From: Cellulomonas flavigena DSM 20109
Lineage (GTDB): Bacteria; Actinomycetota; Actinomycetes; Actinomycetales; Cellulomonadaceae
Assembly: GCF_000092865.1 (NCBI RefSeq)
Contig: NC_014151.1
Coordinates: 3,410,001 to 3,474,000, forward strand
DNA: 64,000 nucleotides
Direction: 5' to 3'
Shown here: piece after piece, positions 39,792 to 48,510 of the stretch
Numbering within the stretch: the first letter of the stretch is position 1
How the letters are laid out: the number at the start of each line of letters is the position of its first letter
Notes under the pieces: model-generated
What the model saw: only the letters and a program-made list of their open reading frames with translations
Told to the model about the DNA's origin: nothing
Database searches by the model: none
Position numbers and translations under genes: made by a program

Positions 39792-42356
39792 TCAGGAGCA
39801 GGCGGCGCCGTTCAGCGTGAACTGCGTCGGCTTGGCGCTGTTGCCGTTGCCGTTGTGGCTGCCGTTGAAGCCGATGTCCACCGTGGCGTTGGCACCCAGG
39901 TTGCCGTTCCACGCCTCGTTGCTCACCGTCACGGTCTGGCCCGACTGGGCCCACTTGGCGCTCCAGCCCTGCTGGACGGACTGGCCGGCCGGCAGGTCGA
40001 ACTTCAGGGTCCAGCCGGACAGCGCCGCGCCCTTGTTCGTCACGCGGACCGAGGCCGTGAAGCCGGTGTTCCACGCGTTGGCCGTGTAGCTCACCGTGCA
40101 GGCGCCACCCGGGTTCTGGGTCGGCGACGGGGTGGGCGACGGGGTGGGCGACGGCGTCGGGCTGACCGTCGGGGTCGGCGTCGGCGTCGGGGTGACCGTC
40201 GGCGTCGGGGTCGGCGTCGGCGTGACCGTCGGCGACGGGGTCGGCGTCGGCGTCACCGTCGGCGTCGGGGTCGGCGTGGGCGTCGGGGTCGTGCCGCCCT
40301 CGAAGAGGCGGGCGTAGTCCGACAGGGCGCCGGCGATGGCGGTCTGGGCCCAGAACCGGTGGTACCGGAACTCGGGGTCCGTGCCGTTCGCGAGAGCCGT
40401 CTCGACCTTCGACCACTGCGGGTCCTGCTTGTAGAAGGACCGGATGTCGAGGAACGACACGCCCGGCTTGATCGCGTCACCGTTGGGCATCTCGCCCGAC
40501 CAGCCGTTGGGGATGAAGATCCCGTTGCCGCCCGACTGGTAGACGTCGTCGAACCGCTTGTAGTCGCCGCGCTTCTCCACCGAGGAGACGCCCAGAGCGG
40601 TCTGGTTGTTCTCCCAGATCGCGTCGAGCAGCGCCTTGGCGGTGTCACGCGCCTCGGTGTCACCCGACTTGGCCGCGTAGAACAGCAGCGCGCGGGCGGT
40701 GTCGCCGGCGACGCCGACGTCCTGGCCGGAGCTCTTGAGCGTCACGCGCAGGTTCGAGTTCGCACCCGGGTTGGACGCGTTCCACGTGTCGGGCGCACCC
40801 GACCACGTGAGCTCGGACGGGACGGACCAGTTCGCGCCGTCCGTCTCGATGTGGTCGACGACCCACGCGGACCACTTCTTCATGATCTCGCCCGCGAGCT
40901 CGTTGCCGGTCTCGTAGTAGAGCTCGGCGACGCGCTGCACGCCCCACGCCTGCATGCCGAACCACTGGTTCGACGGCGGGTCCACGTAGACCGGCGCCTC
41001 GGTGTACGCCATGCCGTAGAACGTCGGCGTGCCCGACGGCGGCTGCGCGTACGCACCGTTCCAGCTGTTGGTCGCGCCACCGGCGATGAGGCCGTCGGCG
41101 GACTGCAGCCAGCGGTACAGCTCGAGCTGGCGCTGCGCGGCCTTGGTCCAGTCCTCCTTGGCCGTCGACCCCTTGGGCGTCAGCTTGGAGTCGTTGGCCA
41201 GCGCCCACGCGGCGAACGGGTTCTGGTAGCCCATGTGCGCATGCGACGAGCTGATGCGCCACGCCCAGCCGGCGTTGGTGTCGGTCGCGCCGCCCCACGC
41301 CATGTACCAGGAGAGCAGGTAGTGCGCGCTGTCCTTGCCGGTACCGGCCGGGCAGCTCGGCGATGTGCAGCCGATCTGCTTGAAGTACTTGTCGAACAGC
41401 GTGTAGCGCAGGTAGTCACCGAGCTTGGACGCCTTGGCGACCGTGTCGGCGATCTGCGAGGCCTTGCCCTGCTCGGTCGCCCACTTGTTGGCCCAGTAGA
41501 CGGCCTCGATGGCGCGCGCGTCGGCGTCGGACGCCGACGTGTACTTCCACTGCTTCGCGTACGACGCGTCGCCCGTGAACAGGTCGAGGTAGCCGTTGGG
41601 GCCACCGAAGGAGAAGTCGTCGCAGGTGGGGTGCGGCACGGTCTCCCACACCGACTCCTGCGGGCCGCGCTGGAAGGTGTTGACCAGCGACATGCCCTCC
41701 TGGTCGGGGCCGAGCGCGCAGCCGGGGCCGGGTGCGGCGCCGAAGCCGTAGATGTTGTCGACGTCGCCCAGCCAGTGCATCTGGTAGATGTCGTCGGTGC
41801 CGTACGCCTGCTTCAGCTCGGCGGCGATCGGGTCGCGCCCGACGCTGCCGCTGCTGCCGATCTGCGACGGGTACTTGCTCGGGTGGTCGTACTCCGAGGC
41901 GTAGCTCGCCGGCGCGTCGGCCCGGTAGAAGGAGTTCGTCGGCTGGTCCTCCTTCTGGGGGATCATGTACGTCTCGAGGTTCTTCCACGCCTCGTTGAGC
42001 GGCTGCCACTCACCGGTGGCCTGGCCGTAGAGGGCCTCGAGCCAGATCCAGTAGGAGTAGGCCTCGGAGGTCGTCATGTGCCCGTAGTCCGGGGCCTCGA
42101 CCATGAGGGTCTCGACGGCGTGGTAGGGGATGCCCTGAGGGCTGAAGTACCCGTTGGCGGGGTCCTTGATCTTGTCGTACTGCTCGAGGAACCGCTTCGC
42201 GTACTCGGCGTCGACCGTCACCGCCGCGGGGGCGACCTGGGAGGTCGGCCCCGAGAGAGCGACGGCGGCCTGTGCGCCGCCCACGGCCACGAGCGACGTG
42301 GCTGTCAGGACGGCCCAGGCCGCTCTGACGGCACGCCGTCGGGTGCTTGAGGACAT
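39792..42356 (-). CDS. cbhB: GH48 reducing-end cellobiohydrolase with C-terminal CBM2
   Basis: An 854-residue secreted enzyme. A signal peptide (about 1-33) is followed by a GH48 catalytic module (about 45-690). Its active-site region [19 protein letters not shown] carries the proposed acid Glu in TSEAYSY. Further GH48 marks are DVDNIYGFG and the tunnel motifs [14 protein letters not shown] and [14 protein letters not shown] long Pro-Thr linker (about 695-745) leads to a CBM2 whose exposed Trp residues include those in [14 protein letters not shown] and [14 protein letters not shown]48 enzymes release cellobiose from cellulose reducing ends. The symbol follows C. fimi CbhB by analogy. A possible CebR-type site lies upstream. 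Confidence 0.96.
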   Translation of the reverse strand: MSSSTRRRAVRAAWAVLTATSLVAVGGAQAAVALSGPTSQVAPAAVTVDAEYAKRFLEQYDKIKDPANGYFSPQGIPYHAVETLMVEAPDYGHMTTSEAYSYWIWLEALYGQATGEWQPLNEAWKNLETYMIPQKEDQPTNSFYRADAPASYASEYDHPSKYPSQIGSSGSVGRDPIAAELKQAYGTDDIYQMHWLGDVDNIYGFGAAPGPGCALGPDQEGMSLVNTFQRGPQESVWETVPHPTCDDFSFGGPNGYLDLFTGDASYAKQWKYTSASDADARAIEAVYWANKWATEQGKASQIADTVAKASKLGDYLRYTLFDKYFKQIGCTSPSCPAGTGKDSAHYLLSWYMAWGGATDTNAGWAWRISSSHAHMGYQNPFAAWALANDSKLTPKGSTAKEDWTKAAQRQLELYRWLQSADGLIAGGATNSWNGAYAQPPSGTPTFYGMAYTEAPVYVDPPSNQWFGMQAWGVQRVAELYYETGNELAGEIMKKWSAWVVDHIETDGANWSVPSELTWSGAPDTWNASNPGANSNLRVTLKSSGQDVGVAGDTARALLFYAAKSGDTEARDTAKALLDAIWENNQTALGVSSVEKRGDYKRFDDVYQSGGNGIFIPNGWSGEMPNGDAIKPGVSFLDIRSFYKQDPQWSKVETALANGTDPEFRYHRFWAQTAIAGALSDYARLFEGGTTPTPTPTPTPTVTPTPTPSPTVTPTPTPTPTVTPTPTPTPTVSPTPSPTPSPTPSPTQNPGGACTVSYTANAWNTGFTASVRVTNKGAALSGWTLKFDLPAGQSVQQGWSAKWAQSGQTVTVSNEAWNGNLGANATVDIGFNGSHNGNGNSAKPTQFTLNGAACS

Positions 42357-42571
42357 CTTCCGTACCTTTCCTGGCGTCGACCACGACGGCCTCGGTGCCG
42401 CCGTGGAACCTGCCGGCGGCCTCGGTACCGCCGCCAGTCCTGCGAGAAGGAACGGACCGCGGGCGGCGGGGCGCGGCTTCGCGCGTTGCAGCCAGCGGTC
42501 TGGACGGTGCTCACTCTGTTGACGCGCACGGGTAGCGTCCAGGCCGCGAATCGCTTAGGTAGGCCACCTCG

Positions 42572-42585
42572 TGGGAGCGTGTCCA
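42572..42585. promoter_or_regulatory. Possible CebR/CelR-type operator upstream of GH48
   Basis: TGGGAGCGTGTCCA matches the cello-oligosaccharide repressor box TGGGAGCGCTCCCA at 11 of 14 positions (left half exact). It lies 216 bp before the start codon in a 317-bp gap (42357-42673) that otherwise holds only a terminator hairpin. No clear -10 could be chosen. Confidence 0.35.
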
Positions 42586-42600
42586 GACCTGGTCCTCCGA

Positions 42601-42650
42601 CCGGGACACCGGTCCTGCTCCCGCGACGGGGACGAGGACCGGCGTCCCGG
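42601..42650 (-). terminator. Hairpin beyond the ABC permease gene
   Basis: CCGGGACACCGGTCCT and AGGACCGGCGTCCCGG pair at 15 of 16 positions around an 18-nt loop, 24 bp past the permease stop. This is a likely terminator of the GntR/ABC operon. Confidence 0.65.
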
Positions 42651-42673
42651 CCGACGGTCGTGGGCCGCGAGCG

Positions 42674-43510
42674 TCAGGTCCAGCGGAAGAGGCGCACCGC
42701 GAGCGGGGTGCCGACGACCGCCCAGGCGGCCATGACCAGCACCTCGGTCGTCGGGAACGGCTGCCCCACCCAGCCCGCGGTCATCGCCTGCGTCGCGGCG
42801 CCCAGTGGTGTGAGGACCGCGATCGTCTGCACCGCGTCCGGCATGAGCGGCAGCGGCAGCCACACGCCGGCGAAGAACAGCGAGACGAAGTACAGCGTCA
42901 TGCCCCACCCGTTGGCCGCCGCGGCCGTCGGCGCGAGCGCCGCCACCAGCGAGCCGAGCGCGAACGCCGACAGCACGGCCAGCACGAAGGCCAGCAGCAC
43001 GGTCAGCGGCGCGACGGGCAGCTCGATCCCGAGCACGACCACGCCGCAGCCGACGGCCAGCAGTGCGGCGACGCCCAGGGTCACGAGGTTGACGACGACC
43101 TGCGCCACCATCAGGCGCGCCGGCCCGACGGGTGTCGTCGACAGCCGCCGCAGCACGCCGCGCTGCCGGTACGTGGCGACCACCGCGGGGAACGTCGACA
43201 GCGCGACGGTCGCCACGGCGAGGCTCAGCACGATCGGTGTGTATCCCGTGATCGCGCTGACGGCGGCCAGCGCCGGGTCGTCCGCGTCGTAGGGCTCGTC
43301 GGCCCACGGCATGACCAGCCCCAGCACGGTGAGCAGCAGCGCCGGGAACAGCAGGCCGAAGAACAGCACGGACGGGTCGCGCAGGAACAGCCGGGCCTCG
43401 ACGGCCGTCATGCGGGCCAGCGCGCCGCCGCGGGTCGCGGACCGGGCGCCCGGGCGGGCCGGCGAGAGCGCGGTTCCGGCGGGGGTCGGGGTGGTGGGTG
43501 TGGTGGTCAT
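42674..43510 (-). CDS. ABC-2 type transporter permease
   Basis: A 278-residue membrane protein with six predicted helices, the first at about residues 50-70 (FFGLLFPALLLTVLGLVMPW). A cytosolic helical stretch LRRLSTTPVGPARLMVAQV and an AVLSAFALGSLVAALAPTA helix follow, the usual ABC-2/NatB-like pattern. It begins one base after the stop of the ATPase gene, so the two form one transporter. It is the last gene of the operon. Substrate unknown; drug or antibiotic-like export is the usual role of such pairs. Confidence 0.87.
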   Translation of the reverse strand: MTTTPTTPTPAGTALSPARPGARSATRGGALARMTAVEARLFLRDPSVLFFGLLFPALLLTVLGLVMPWADEPYDADDPALAAVSAITGYTPIVLSLAVATVALSTFPAVVATYRQRGVLRRLSTTPVGPARLMVAQVVVNLVTLGVAALLAVGCGVVVLGIELPVAPLTVLLAFVLAVLSAFALGSLVAALAPTAAAANGWGMTLYFVSLFFAGVWLPLPLMPDAVQTIAVLTPLGAATQAMTAGWVGQPFPTTEVLVMAAWAVVGTPLAVRLFRWT

Positions 43511-43511
43511 G

Positions 43512-44483
43512 TCACGCCTCCGGCGCGGTCGTCGCGGCCTGCAGGGACGGCGCCGGGTCGTCGGGACCCGCGCCCGTGAGGGAGACGAACGCGTCCTCGA
43601 GGGACGCGCGCTCCAGACGCACGTCGGCCGCACGCACGTCGTGCCGGGCCAGCGCGACGAGCACGTCCTGCACGACCGTGCCACCGCCGCGCACGACGAG
43701 CGCGCGGTCCTCGACGACGGCCTCGCGGACGTCGGGCACGCCCGCGAGCGCCGCGAGCAGCGCGTCGTCGGCGACGGGCGTCGCAGGGCGCACCCGCAGG
43801 ACCTGCTCGCCCTGGGCGAGCGCGACGATCTCCGCGGGCGTCCCGACGGCGGCGACACGGCCCGAGGCGATGAGCGCGATCCGGTCGCACAGCCGCTCGG
43901 CCTCCTCCATGAGGTGCGTGACGAGCAGGATCGTCACCCCCGCGTCGCGGATCGCCTCGACCACGGCCCACGTCTCGCGGCGCGCGTGCGGGTCGAGGCC
44001 CGTCGTGAGCTCGTCGAGGATCGCGAGCTGCGGGCGCCCGACGAGCGCGAGCGCGACCGACAGGCGCTGCTTCTGCCCCCCGGACAGGTCCGTGAAGGCC
44101 GTGTCCCGCTTGGCGCCCAGGCCCAGCAGGTCCAGCAGGTCCGCGGGGTCGGCGGGGTCGGCGTAGAACGACGCGTACAGGTCGAGCGCCTCCCGCACGC
44201 GCAGCCGGTCCGGCAGCGCGGACTCCTGCAGCTGCAGGCCGACCTGCTCGTGCAGTGCCGCGGCCTGCGTCGTCGGGTCGAGCCCGAGCACGTCGACGGT
44301 GCCGGCGTCGGGGCGGCGCAGCCCGGCGACCATCTCGACCGTCGTCGTCTTGCCGGCGCCGTTGCGTCCGAGGATCCCGTAGATCTCGCCGCGCTCGACG
44401 GTCAGGGAGACGTCCGCGACGGCGAGCGTGCTGCCGTACGCCTTGCGCAGGTGCTCGGCCCGGACGACCGGGGTGGTGGTCAT
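43512..44483 (-). CDS. ABC transporter ATPase (DrrA/NatA-like)
   Basis: A 323-residue ATPase. Walker A is GRNGAGKTTT, the signature is LSGGQKQRLS and Walker B is LAILDELTTGLD, where Leu replaces the usual Pro of DEP. The H loop is VTHLMEEAE. A C-terminal regulatory extension of about 100 residues is present. It should energise the permease encoded directly downstream. ATG 44483 gives the normal N terminus about 25 residues before Walker A. The 117-bp gap before it contains a 15-bp tandem repeat. Confidence 0.93.
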   Translation of the reverse strand: MTTTPVVRAEHLRKAYGSTLAVADVSLTVERGEIYGILGRNGAGKTTTVEMVAGLRRPDAGTVDVLGLDPTTQAAALHEQVGLQLQESALPDRLRVREALDLYASFYADPADPADLLDLLGLGAKRDTAFTDLSGGQKQRLSVALALVGRPQLAILDELTTGLDPHARRETWAVVEAIRDAGVTILLVTHLMEEAERLCDRIALIASGRVAAVGTPAEIVALAQGEQVLRVRPATPVADDALLAALAGVPDVREAVVEDRALVVRGGGTVVQDVLVALARHDVRAADVRLERASLEDAFVSLTGAGPDDPAPSLQAATTAPEA

Positions 44484-44553
44484 GGTGGCCTCCAGTGGCC
44501 TCGACGGGGATGCGGGGGTGTGCGGTGCCACGGCACCCGGTGGTGACGGGCCC

Positions 44554-44592
44554 CGTGGGATCTGCGTGCGTGGGATCTGCGTGCGTGGGATC
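44554..44592. repeat. 15-bp tandem repeat (2.6 copies)
   Basis: CGTGGGATCTGCGTG is repeated exactly at 44554 and 44569, with a partial third copy from 44584, between two operon genes. Confidence 0.7.
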
Positions 44593-44600
44593 GCGGTGCG

Positions 44601-45323
44601 CTACGGGCTGCTGCGGCCGAGGGGCGTCCGCGTCGTGACGACCGCGAAGGCCGCGGCCGTGAGGGCGACGACGAGCGCACCCCCCAGCAGGGCGGGTGCG
44701 GCACCGGCCCACGAGTCGCGGCCCGCGGGCGTGCTCCCCAGCAGCGTGAGGACCAGCGCCACGGGTCCGGCGGTCACCGGCAGCGCGAGGGTGCCCCACC
44801 ACCCGCCGGCCCGCTGGTACACGATGCCGACGAGCAGGCCGGCGACGTTCGCGACGACGCAGGCCAGGACCAGCTCGGCGAGCAGCAGGCCGGCCGGTGA
44901 CGACTCGTCCGCCAGGACGGCGTCGGTGACGCGCCACCCCCACCCGGCAGCGCGGTGCAGCTCGCGCTCCACGGCCGCGAGCACGGTGAGCACCACGGCG
45001 TACGCCGTCCCGGTGCCACCGGCGACGAGGAGGGCCGCACGGGCGAACGTGCGGCGCGTCATCCCCGCCGCGACGTGCACCCGCAGGTACGTCGCGACCA
45101 TGGCGATCGCCTGCGCGAACGGGAACCAGATCGCCCCCTGCCGGGAGTACAGGATCACCGCGGCGTCGAGCCCGCCGTTGACGTGCGCCAGCCAGAGGGA
45201 GAACGCCACGAAGAACGGGGTGACGACCAGCCAGTACCAGCCCAGGTAGCCGAGGACGACCCGGCCGATCCGGCCGGCGGTGTGCGCGACGGGCCCGGGA
45301 CGGTGAGCGATCGTCGTGGTCAT
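44601..45323 (-). CDS. Six-helix membrane protein, paralogue 1 of the GntR/ABC operon
   Basis: A 240-residue protein with about six membrane helices. Between helices two and three it has the distinctive cytosolic motif VATYLRVHVAAGMTRRTFARAALLV. This is shared almost exactly with the neighbouring gene (SAYLRVHVASGMTRRTFVRAALVV), so the two are paralogues. A second shared segment is GGWWGTLALPVTAGPVAL near the C terminus. It has no substrate-binding or ATP-binding domain, and it probably forms the permease for the YtrB-like ATPase. ATG 45323 lies 32 bp after the paralogue's stop. I do not recognise a named family. Confidence 0.8.
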   Translation of the reverse strand: MTTTIAHRPGPVAHTAGRIGRVVLGYLGWYWLVVTPFFVAFSLWLAHVNGGLDAAVILYSRQGAIWFPFAQAIAMVATYLRVHVAAGMTRRTFARAALLVAGGTGTAYAVVLTVLAAVERELHRAAGWGWRVTDAVLADESSPAGLLLAELVLACVVANVAGLLVGIVYQRAGGWWGTLALPVTAGPVALVLTLLGSTPAGRDSWAGAAPALLGGALVVALTAAAFAVVTTRTPLGRSSP

Positions 45324-45355
45324 GGTTCCTCCCTCCTCGTGCGGTGCGTGGGCGG

Positions 45356-46099
45356 TCAGGGCCTGGCGGGGACGGGGGCGCGCCCGGCGACGACCGTGAA
45401 CACGAGCGCGGCGGCGACGGCCAGGGCAGCACCGAGGCCGGCGAAGGCGACGAGCGCCTCCGCGTCGCTCGCGGACGTCCACGGTCCGGGCAGGCCCCGG
45501 AGCCGGGCACCGGGCGCGTAGAGCAGGACGAGCAGCGGGCCGACCGTCAGCGGCAGCGTGAGGGTGCCCCACCACGACCCGCCACGCAGGTACACGGCGC
45601 CGACGACGAGCCCGGCGAGGTTGGCGACCACGCACGGCACGGCGACGTCGACCAGCAGCGCCCAGGTCGGCTCGGCCGCACCCACCACCAGCACCTCGGT
45701 GATCACGGAGTCCCACCCGAGCGCGTCGTGCACGGCCCGCTCGACGAGCACCAGCGCCGTCAGCGCCACCGCGTACACGGCACCGGCGGCGACCTGGACG
45801 ACGAGCGCGGCACGGACGAACGTGCGGCGTGTCATGCCGGACGCGACGTGCACGCGCAGGTAGGCGCTCACCACCATGATCGCCAGCGAGAACGGGAACC
45901 ACGTGGAGGCCTGGCGCGCGTACACGGCGATCGAGACGTCGGTGCTGCCGCGCGTCGCCCAGCCGACGACGTTGGCGACGACGACGGCCAGGGCGACGAT
46001 CAGCCAGAACCAGCGACCGAGCCGCACGAGCGCGGCACCGAGCCGCCGGACGGTGTGGGCGGTGGGCGACGGGCGGACCGCCGCGGCGGAGGCGCTCAC
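45356..46099 (-). CDS. Six-helix membrane protein, paralogue 2 of the GntR/ABC operon
   Basis: A 247-residue membrane protein that resembles the adjacent downstream gene along its whole length, with the same six-helix plan, the LRVHVASGMTRRTF loop and the GGSWWGTLTLPLTVGPLL segment. It starts at GTG in a GTGA overlap with the ATPase gene, so it is likely the direct partner of that ATPase. Two such paralogues per ATPase suggest a heterodimeric permease (inference). Confidence 0.82.
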   Translation of the reverse strand: MSASAAAVRPSPTAHTVRRLGAALVRLGRWFWLIVALAVVVANVVGWATRGSTDVSIAVYARQASTWFPFSLAIMVVSAYLRVHVASGMTRRTFVRAALVVQVAAGAVYAVALTALVLVERAVHDALGWDSVITEVLVVGAAEPTWALLVDVAVPCVVANLAGLVVGAVYLRGGSWWGTLTLPLTVGPLLVLLYAPGARLRGLPGPWTSASDAEALVAFAGLGAALAVAAALVFTVVAGRAPVPARP

Positions 46100-47022
46100 C
46101 GTGCCACCTCGCCCGTCGGGCCGGGCGGCCCGTGCGTCGTGCACTGCGGGTCCGTGAGGTGCACGAACAGGTCCTGCAGGGGCACCGGGCCCAGCTCGAG
46201 ACCGAGCTCCCGTGCGCGGCGCTCGTCGCCCTCCGCGAGAGCGCCGCGTACGGTGGCCTGGGTCGTGCCTCCGAGCCGCTGGGTCGCCAGGACGTCGCGG
46301 CCGGCGACGAACTCGCCGACGGCGGCTGCGGGACCGGTGACCGCAACGCCCTCGGCGTGCAGGGACTCGGCGTCCTGCGCGACGAGCACGCGCCCGCGGT
46401 CCAGCACGACGACGTCCTCGAGCAGCCGCTCGATCTCCCCGATGAGGTGGCTCGACAGGACGATCGTGCGCGGGTGCTCGGCGTAGTCGGCCAGCAGCGC
46501 GTCGTAGAACGCGTAGCGGCTGGGTGCGTCGAGGCCGAGGTGCACCTCGTCGAGGATCGTCAGCGGTGCGCGCGACGCGAGGCCGACGACGATGCCGAAC
46601 GCGGACTTCTTGCCGCGCGACAGCTTGGACGGCTTGCGCTTCGCGTCCAGCTCGAACAGCTCCATGAGCTCGCCCGCGAGCTCGTGCGAGAACTGCGGGC
46701 GGGCGCCGGCGACGTACGCGAGGTTGTCCCGCAGCGGGTAGTCGTCGAGCACGTCGCCGGACTCCCGGACGAAGCACACGCCCGGCACGACGCGCTCGTT
46801 CTCCCACGGCTCCTCGCCGTCGACGAGCACGCGGCCGGCGGTCGGGCGGCGGAACGCCGCGAGCAGCGAGCCGAGGGTCGACTTGCCGGAGCCGTTGCGG
46901 CCCAGCAGGCCCGTGATGGTGCCGGGGCGGATGCTCAGGGTGACGTCGTCGAGCGCGACGACGTCGCCGAAACGCTGGGTGACGCCCTGCAGCTCGACGC
47001 CCCAGGCGGTGGTGGCGGTCAT
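46096..47022 (-). CDS. YtrB-like ABC transporter ATPase
   Basis: A 308-residue ATPase. Walker A is GRNGSGKSTL. The signature is the variant LSRGKKSAFGIVVGL, Walker B is LTILDEVHLGLD (Val in place of the usual Pro), and the H loop is SSHLIGEIE. The variant LSRG-K signature and GntR-regulated setting are typical of YtrB-type transporters that respond to cell-wall antibiotics or acetoin. The start overlaps the GntR stop by four bases. A C-terminal domain of about 90 residues follows the ABC core. Confidence 0.9.
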   Translation of the reverse strand: MTATTAWGVELQGVTQRFGDVVALDDVTLSIRPGTITGLLGRNGSGKSTLGSLLAAFRRPTAGRVLVDGEEPWENERVVPGVCFVRESGDVLDDYPLRDNLAYVAGARPQFSHELAGELMELFELDAKRKPSKLSRGKKSAFGIVVGLASRAPLTILDEVHLGLDAPSRYAFYDALLADYAEHPRTIVLSSHLIGEIERLLEDVVVLDRGRVLVAQDAESLHAEGVAVTGPAAAVGEFVAGRDVLATQRLGGTTQATVRGALAEGDERRARELGLELGPVPLQDLFVHLTDPQCTTHGPPGPTGEVAR

Positions 47023-47429
47023 CGGGGGCCTCCCTCGGGGGCGGTGGTACCGGGGTCCGACGGGGAGCCGGCGGCGCGGGCACGCAGGCGGGCGACGACG
47101 TCCTCGACGTCGATGCCGAGGACGCGCGCGGCGTCGGCGACCGGGTCGACCGTGTCGGTGAAGAACGACTCGCGGGCGTCGGCCAGCAGGCGCTCGCGCG
47201 CCCCCGGGGCGACGAACATGCCGACGCCGCGGCGCTTGTAGAGCACGCCCTCGTCGACGAGCTGCGCGAACGCCTTGGCGGCGGTGGCCGGGTTGATCCG
47301 GAACGTCGTCGCGTACTGGGTGGTCGACATGACCTGCTCCTCGGCCCCCAGGGCGCCGGAAAGCACGTCCTGGCGGATCTGGTCGGCGATCTGCAGGTAC
47401 ACGGGGTCGCGTCCGTCGAACACGGTCAC
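47019..47429 (-). CDS. GntR-family (YtrA-type) repressor
   Basis: A 136-residue protein. A winged helix at about residues 8-75 carries PVYLQIADQIRQDVLSGAL, then STTQYATTFRINPATAAKAFAQLVDEGVLYKRRGVGMFV. A short helical tail replaces the usual large ligand domain, which marks the YtrA subgroup. It should repress its own operon. A 13-bp perfect inverted repeat sits 12 bp upstream of the start. GTG 47429 is listed, but GTG 47423 has a better-spaced GGGAGGG. The operon order is GntR, ATPase, two membrane proteins, ATPase, permease. Confidence 0.92.
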   Translation of the reverse strand: MTVFDGRDPVYLQIADQIRQDVLSGALGAEEQVMSTTQYATTFRINPATAAKAFAQLVDEGVLYKRRGVGMFVAPGARERLLADARESFFTDTVDPVADAARVLGIDVEDVVARLRARAAGSPSDPGTTAPEGGPR

Positions 47430-47441
47430 CCCTCCCTGCCA

Positions 47442-47479
47442 GTTCTGTGGTTCACTACTCGACTAATGAACCACAGAAC
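47442..47479. promoter_or_regulatory. 13-bp perfect inverted repeat, likely GntR operator
   Basis: GTTCTGTGGTTCA (47442-47454) and TGAACCACAGAAC (47467-47479) are exact inverted copies separated by 12 bp that include ACTACTCGACTA. The left arm starts 12 bp above the GntR start codon, so it may overlap the promoter. Confidence 0.65.
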
Positions 47480-47596
47480 CGGGGCCCGCGCAAGGATGCC
47501 GGCGCACTCCGCGCGGGGCCACGACGCGCCGCACGTCGCATCTGCCGTCGAGGCGTGCCCCCGGCGTGCGCCACCGGCCGTGCGGTCCGTCGCGCG

Positions 47597-48436
47597 TCAG
47601 CCGACCACGGGCCGCGGGCCGAGCGACGCCAGCAGCCGCAGCTTGTCGTCGTCCGCGGTGCCCGGCGTCGCCGTGAACACGAGCAGCACCTGCGCCTGCT
47701 CGACGTCGACGAGCCGCTGGCACTGCAGTGCCATCTCGCCGAGCTCCGGGTGCACGAGCCGCTTGTCCACCTCGTGCCGCAGGCCCACCTCGTGCTCCGC
47801 CCACAGGCGCGCGAACTCCTCGCTGCGCGCGAGCAGGGACTCGACGACCTGCGCGGCGCGCGACCCCGCGCCCTGGCGCGCGAGCGCGGCGCGCAGGTCG
47901 GAGACGAAGACGCGGCCGCGCGTCTCGTGGTCCTCGGCCGGGTAGACGTCCCGCGACGCCGGGTGCGTGAACCACCGGTGCACGACGGCCCGGTCGAGGC
48001 CGGTCAGCACCGAGTCGTCCCCGAGCAGGGCCGCCGCGGCGGCGTTCTGCGCGAGCGTCTCCCCCAGGTCCGTCATGACCTGGGCGGGGGTGTCGTGCAG
48101 CCGGTCGAGCACGCGCATCAGGCCCGGCGCGACGTGGTCCGCCTGCCCGGTCCGCTCGGGCGCGGGGCGCCCGACCAGCCGGAACAGGTGGTCCCGCTCG
48201 GCGAGGGTCAGGCGCAGGCCGCGCGCCATGGCGGTGAGCACCTGGTCCGACGGCTGCGGCCCGCGCGCCTGCTCGAGGCGCGACCAGTAGTCGCTGGAGA
48301 TGTCGCACAGCAGCGCGACCTCCTCGCGGCGCAGGCCCGGCGCCCGACGGCGCGACCCGCGCGGCAGCCCCACGTCCTCGGGCTGGAGGGCCTCGCGGCG
48401 GGTCCGCAGGAAGTCGGCGAGCTGGGCGCGGTCCAC
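47597..48436 (-). CDS. XRE-family regulator with MmyB-like ligand domain
   Basis: A 279-residue regulator. An N-terminal HTH at about residues 5-75 contains FLRTRREALQPEDVGLP, RRRAPGLRREEVALLCDISSDYWSRLEQARGP and SDQVLTAMARGL. A C-terminal MmyB-like ligand-binding region contains VMTDLGETLAQNAAAAALLGD and the late RHEVDKRLVHPELGEMAL and VFTATPGTADDDKLRLL. Family members sense fatty-acid-like or other ligands and control neighbouring oxidoreductases, so the SDR gene just upstream on the same strand is a plausible target. GTG 48436 begins the conserved HTH. Confidence 0.88.
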   Translation of the reverse strand: MDRAQLADFLRTRREALQPEDVGLPRGSRRRAPGLRREEVALLCDISSDYWSRLEQARGPQPSDQVLTAMARGLRLTLAERDHLFRLVGRPAPERTGQADHVAPGLMRVLDRLHDTPAQVMTDLGETLAQNAAAAALLGDDSVLTGLDRAVVHRWFTHPASRDVYPAEDHETRGRVFVSDLRAALARQGAGSRAAQVVESLLARSEEFARLWAEHEVGLRHEVDKRLVHPELGEMALQCQRLVDVEQAQVLLVFTATPGTADDDKLRLLASLGPRPVVG

Positions 48437-48510
48437 CCCGGCAGTCTTGGCCCGCGGCGCCGCCGGGGCAAGACGCGGGACCGAGCGGGGGCGCACCACG
48501 ACGGGCCCGC

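Noticed and set aside
40100..40300. Short tandem repeats (TPTP-type)
   Set aside because: They are codon-level repeats in the Pro-Thr linker of the cellulase, and another set occurs at 57330-57500 in the CBM2 gene. They are ordinary protein linkers, not mobile DNA.
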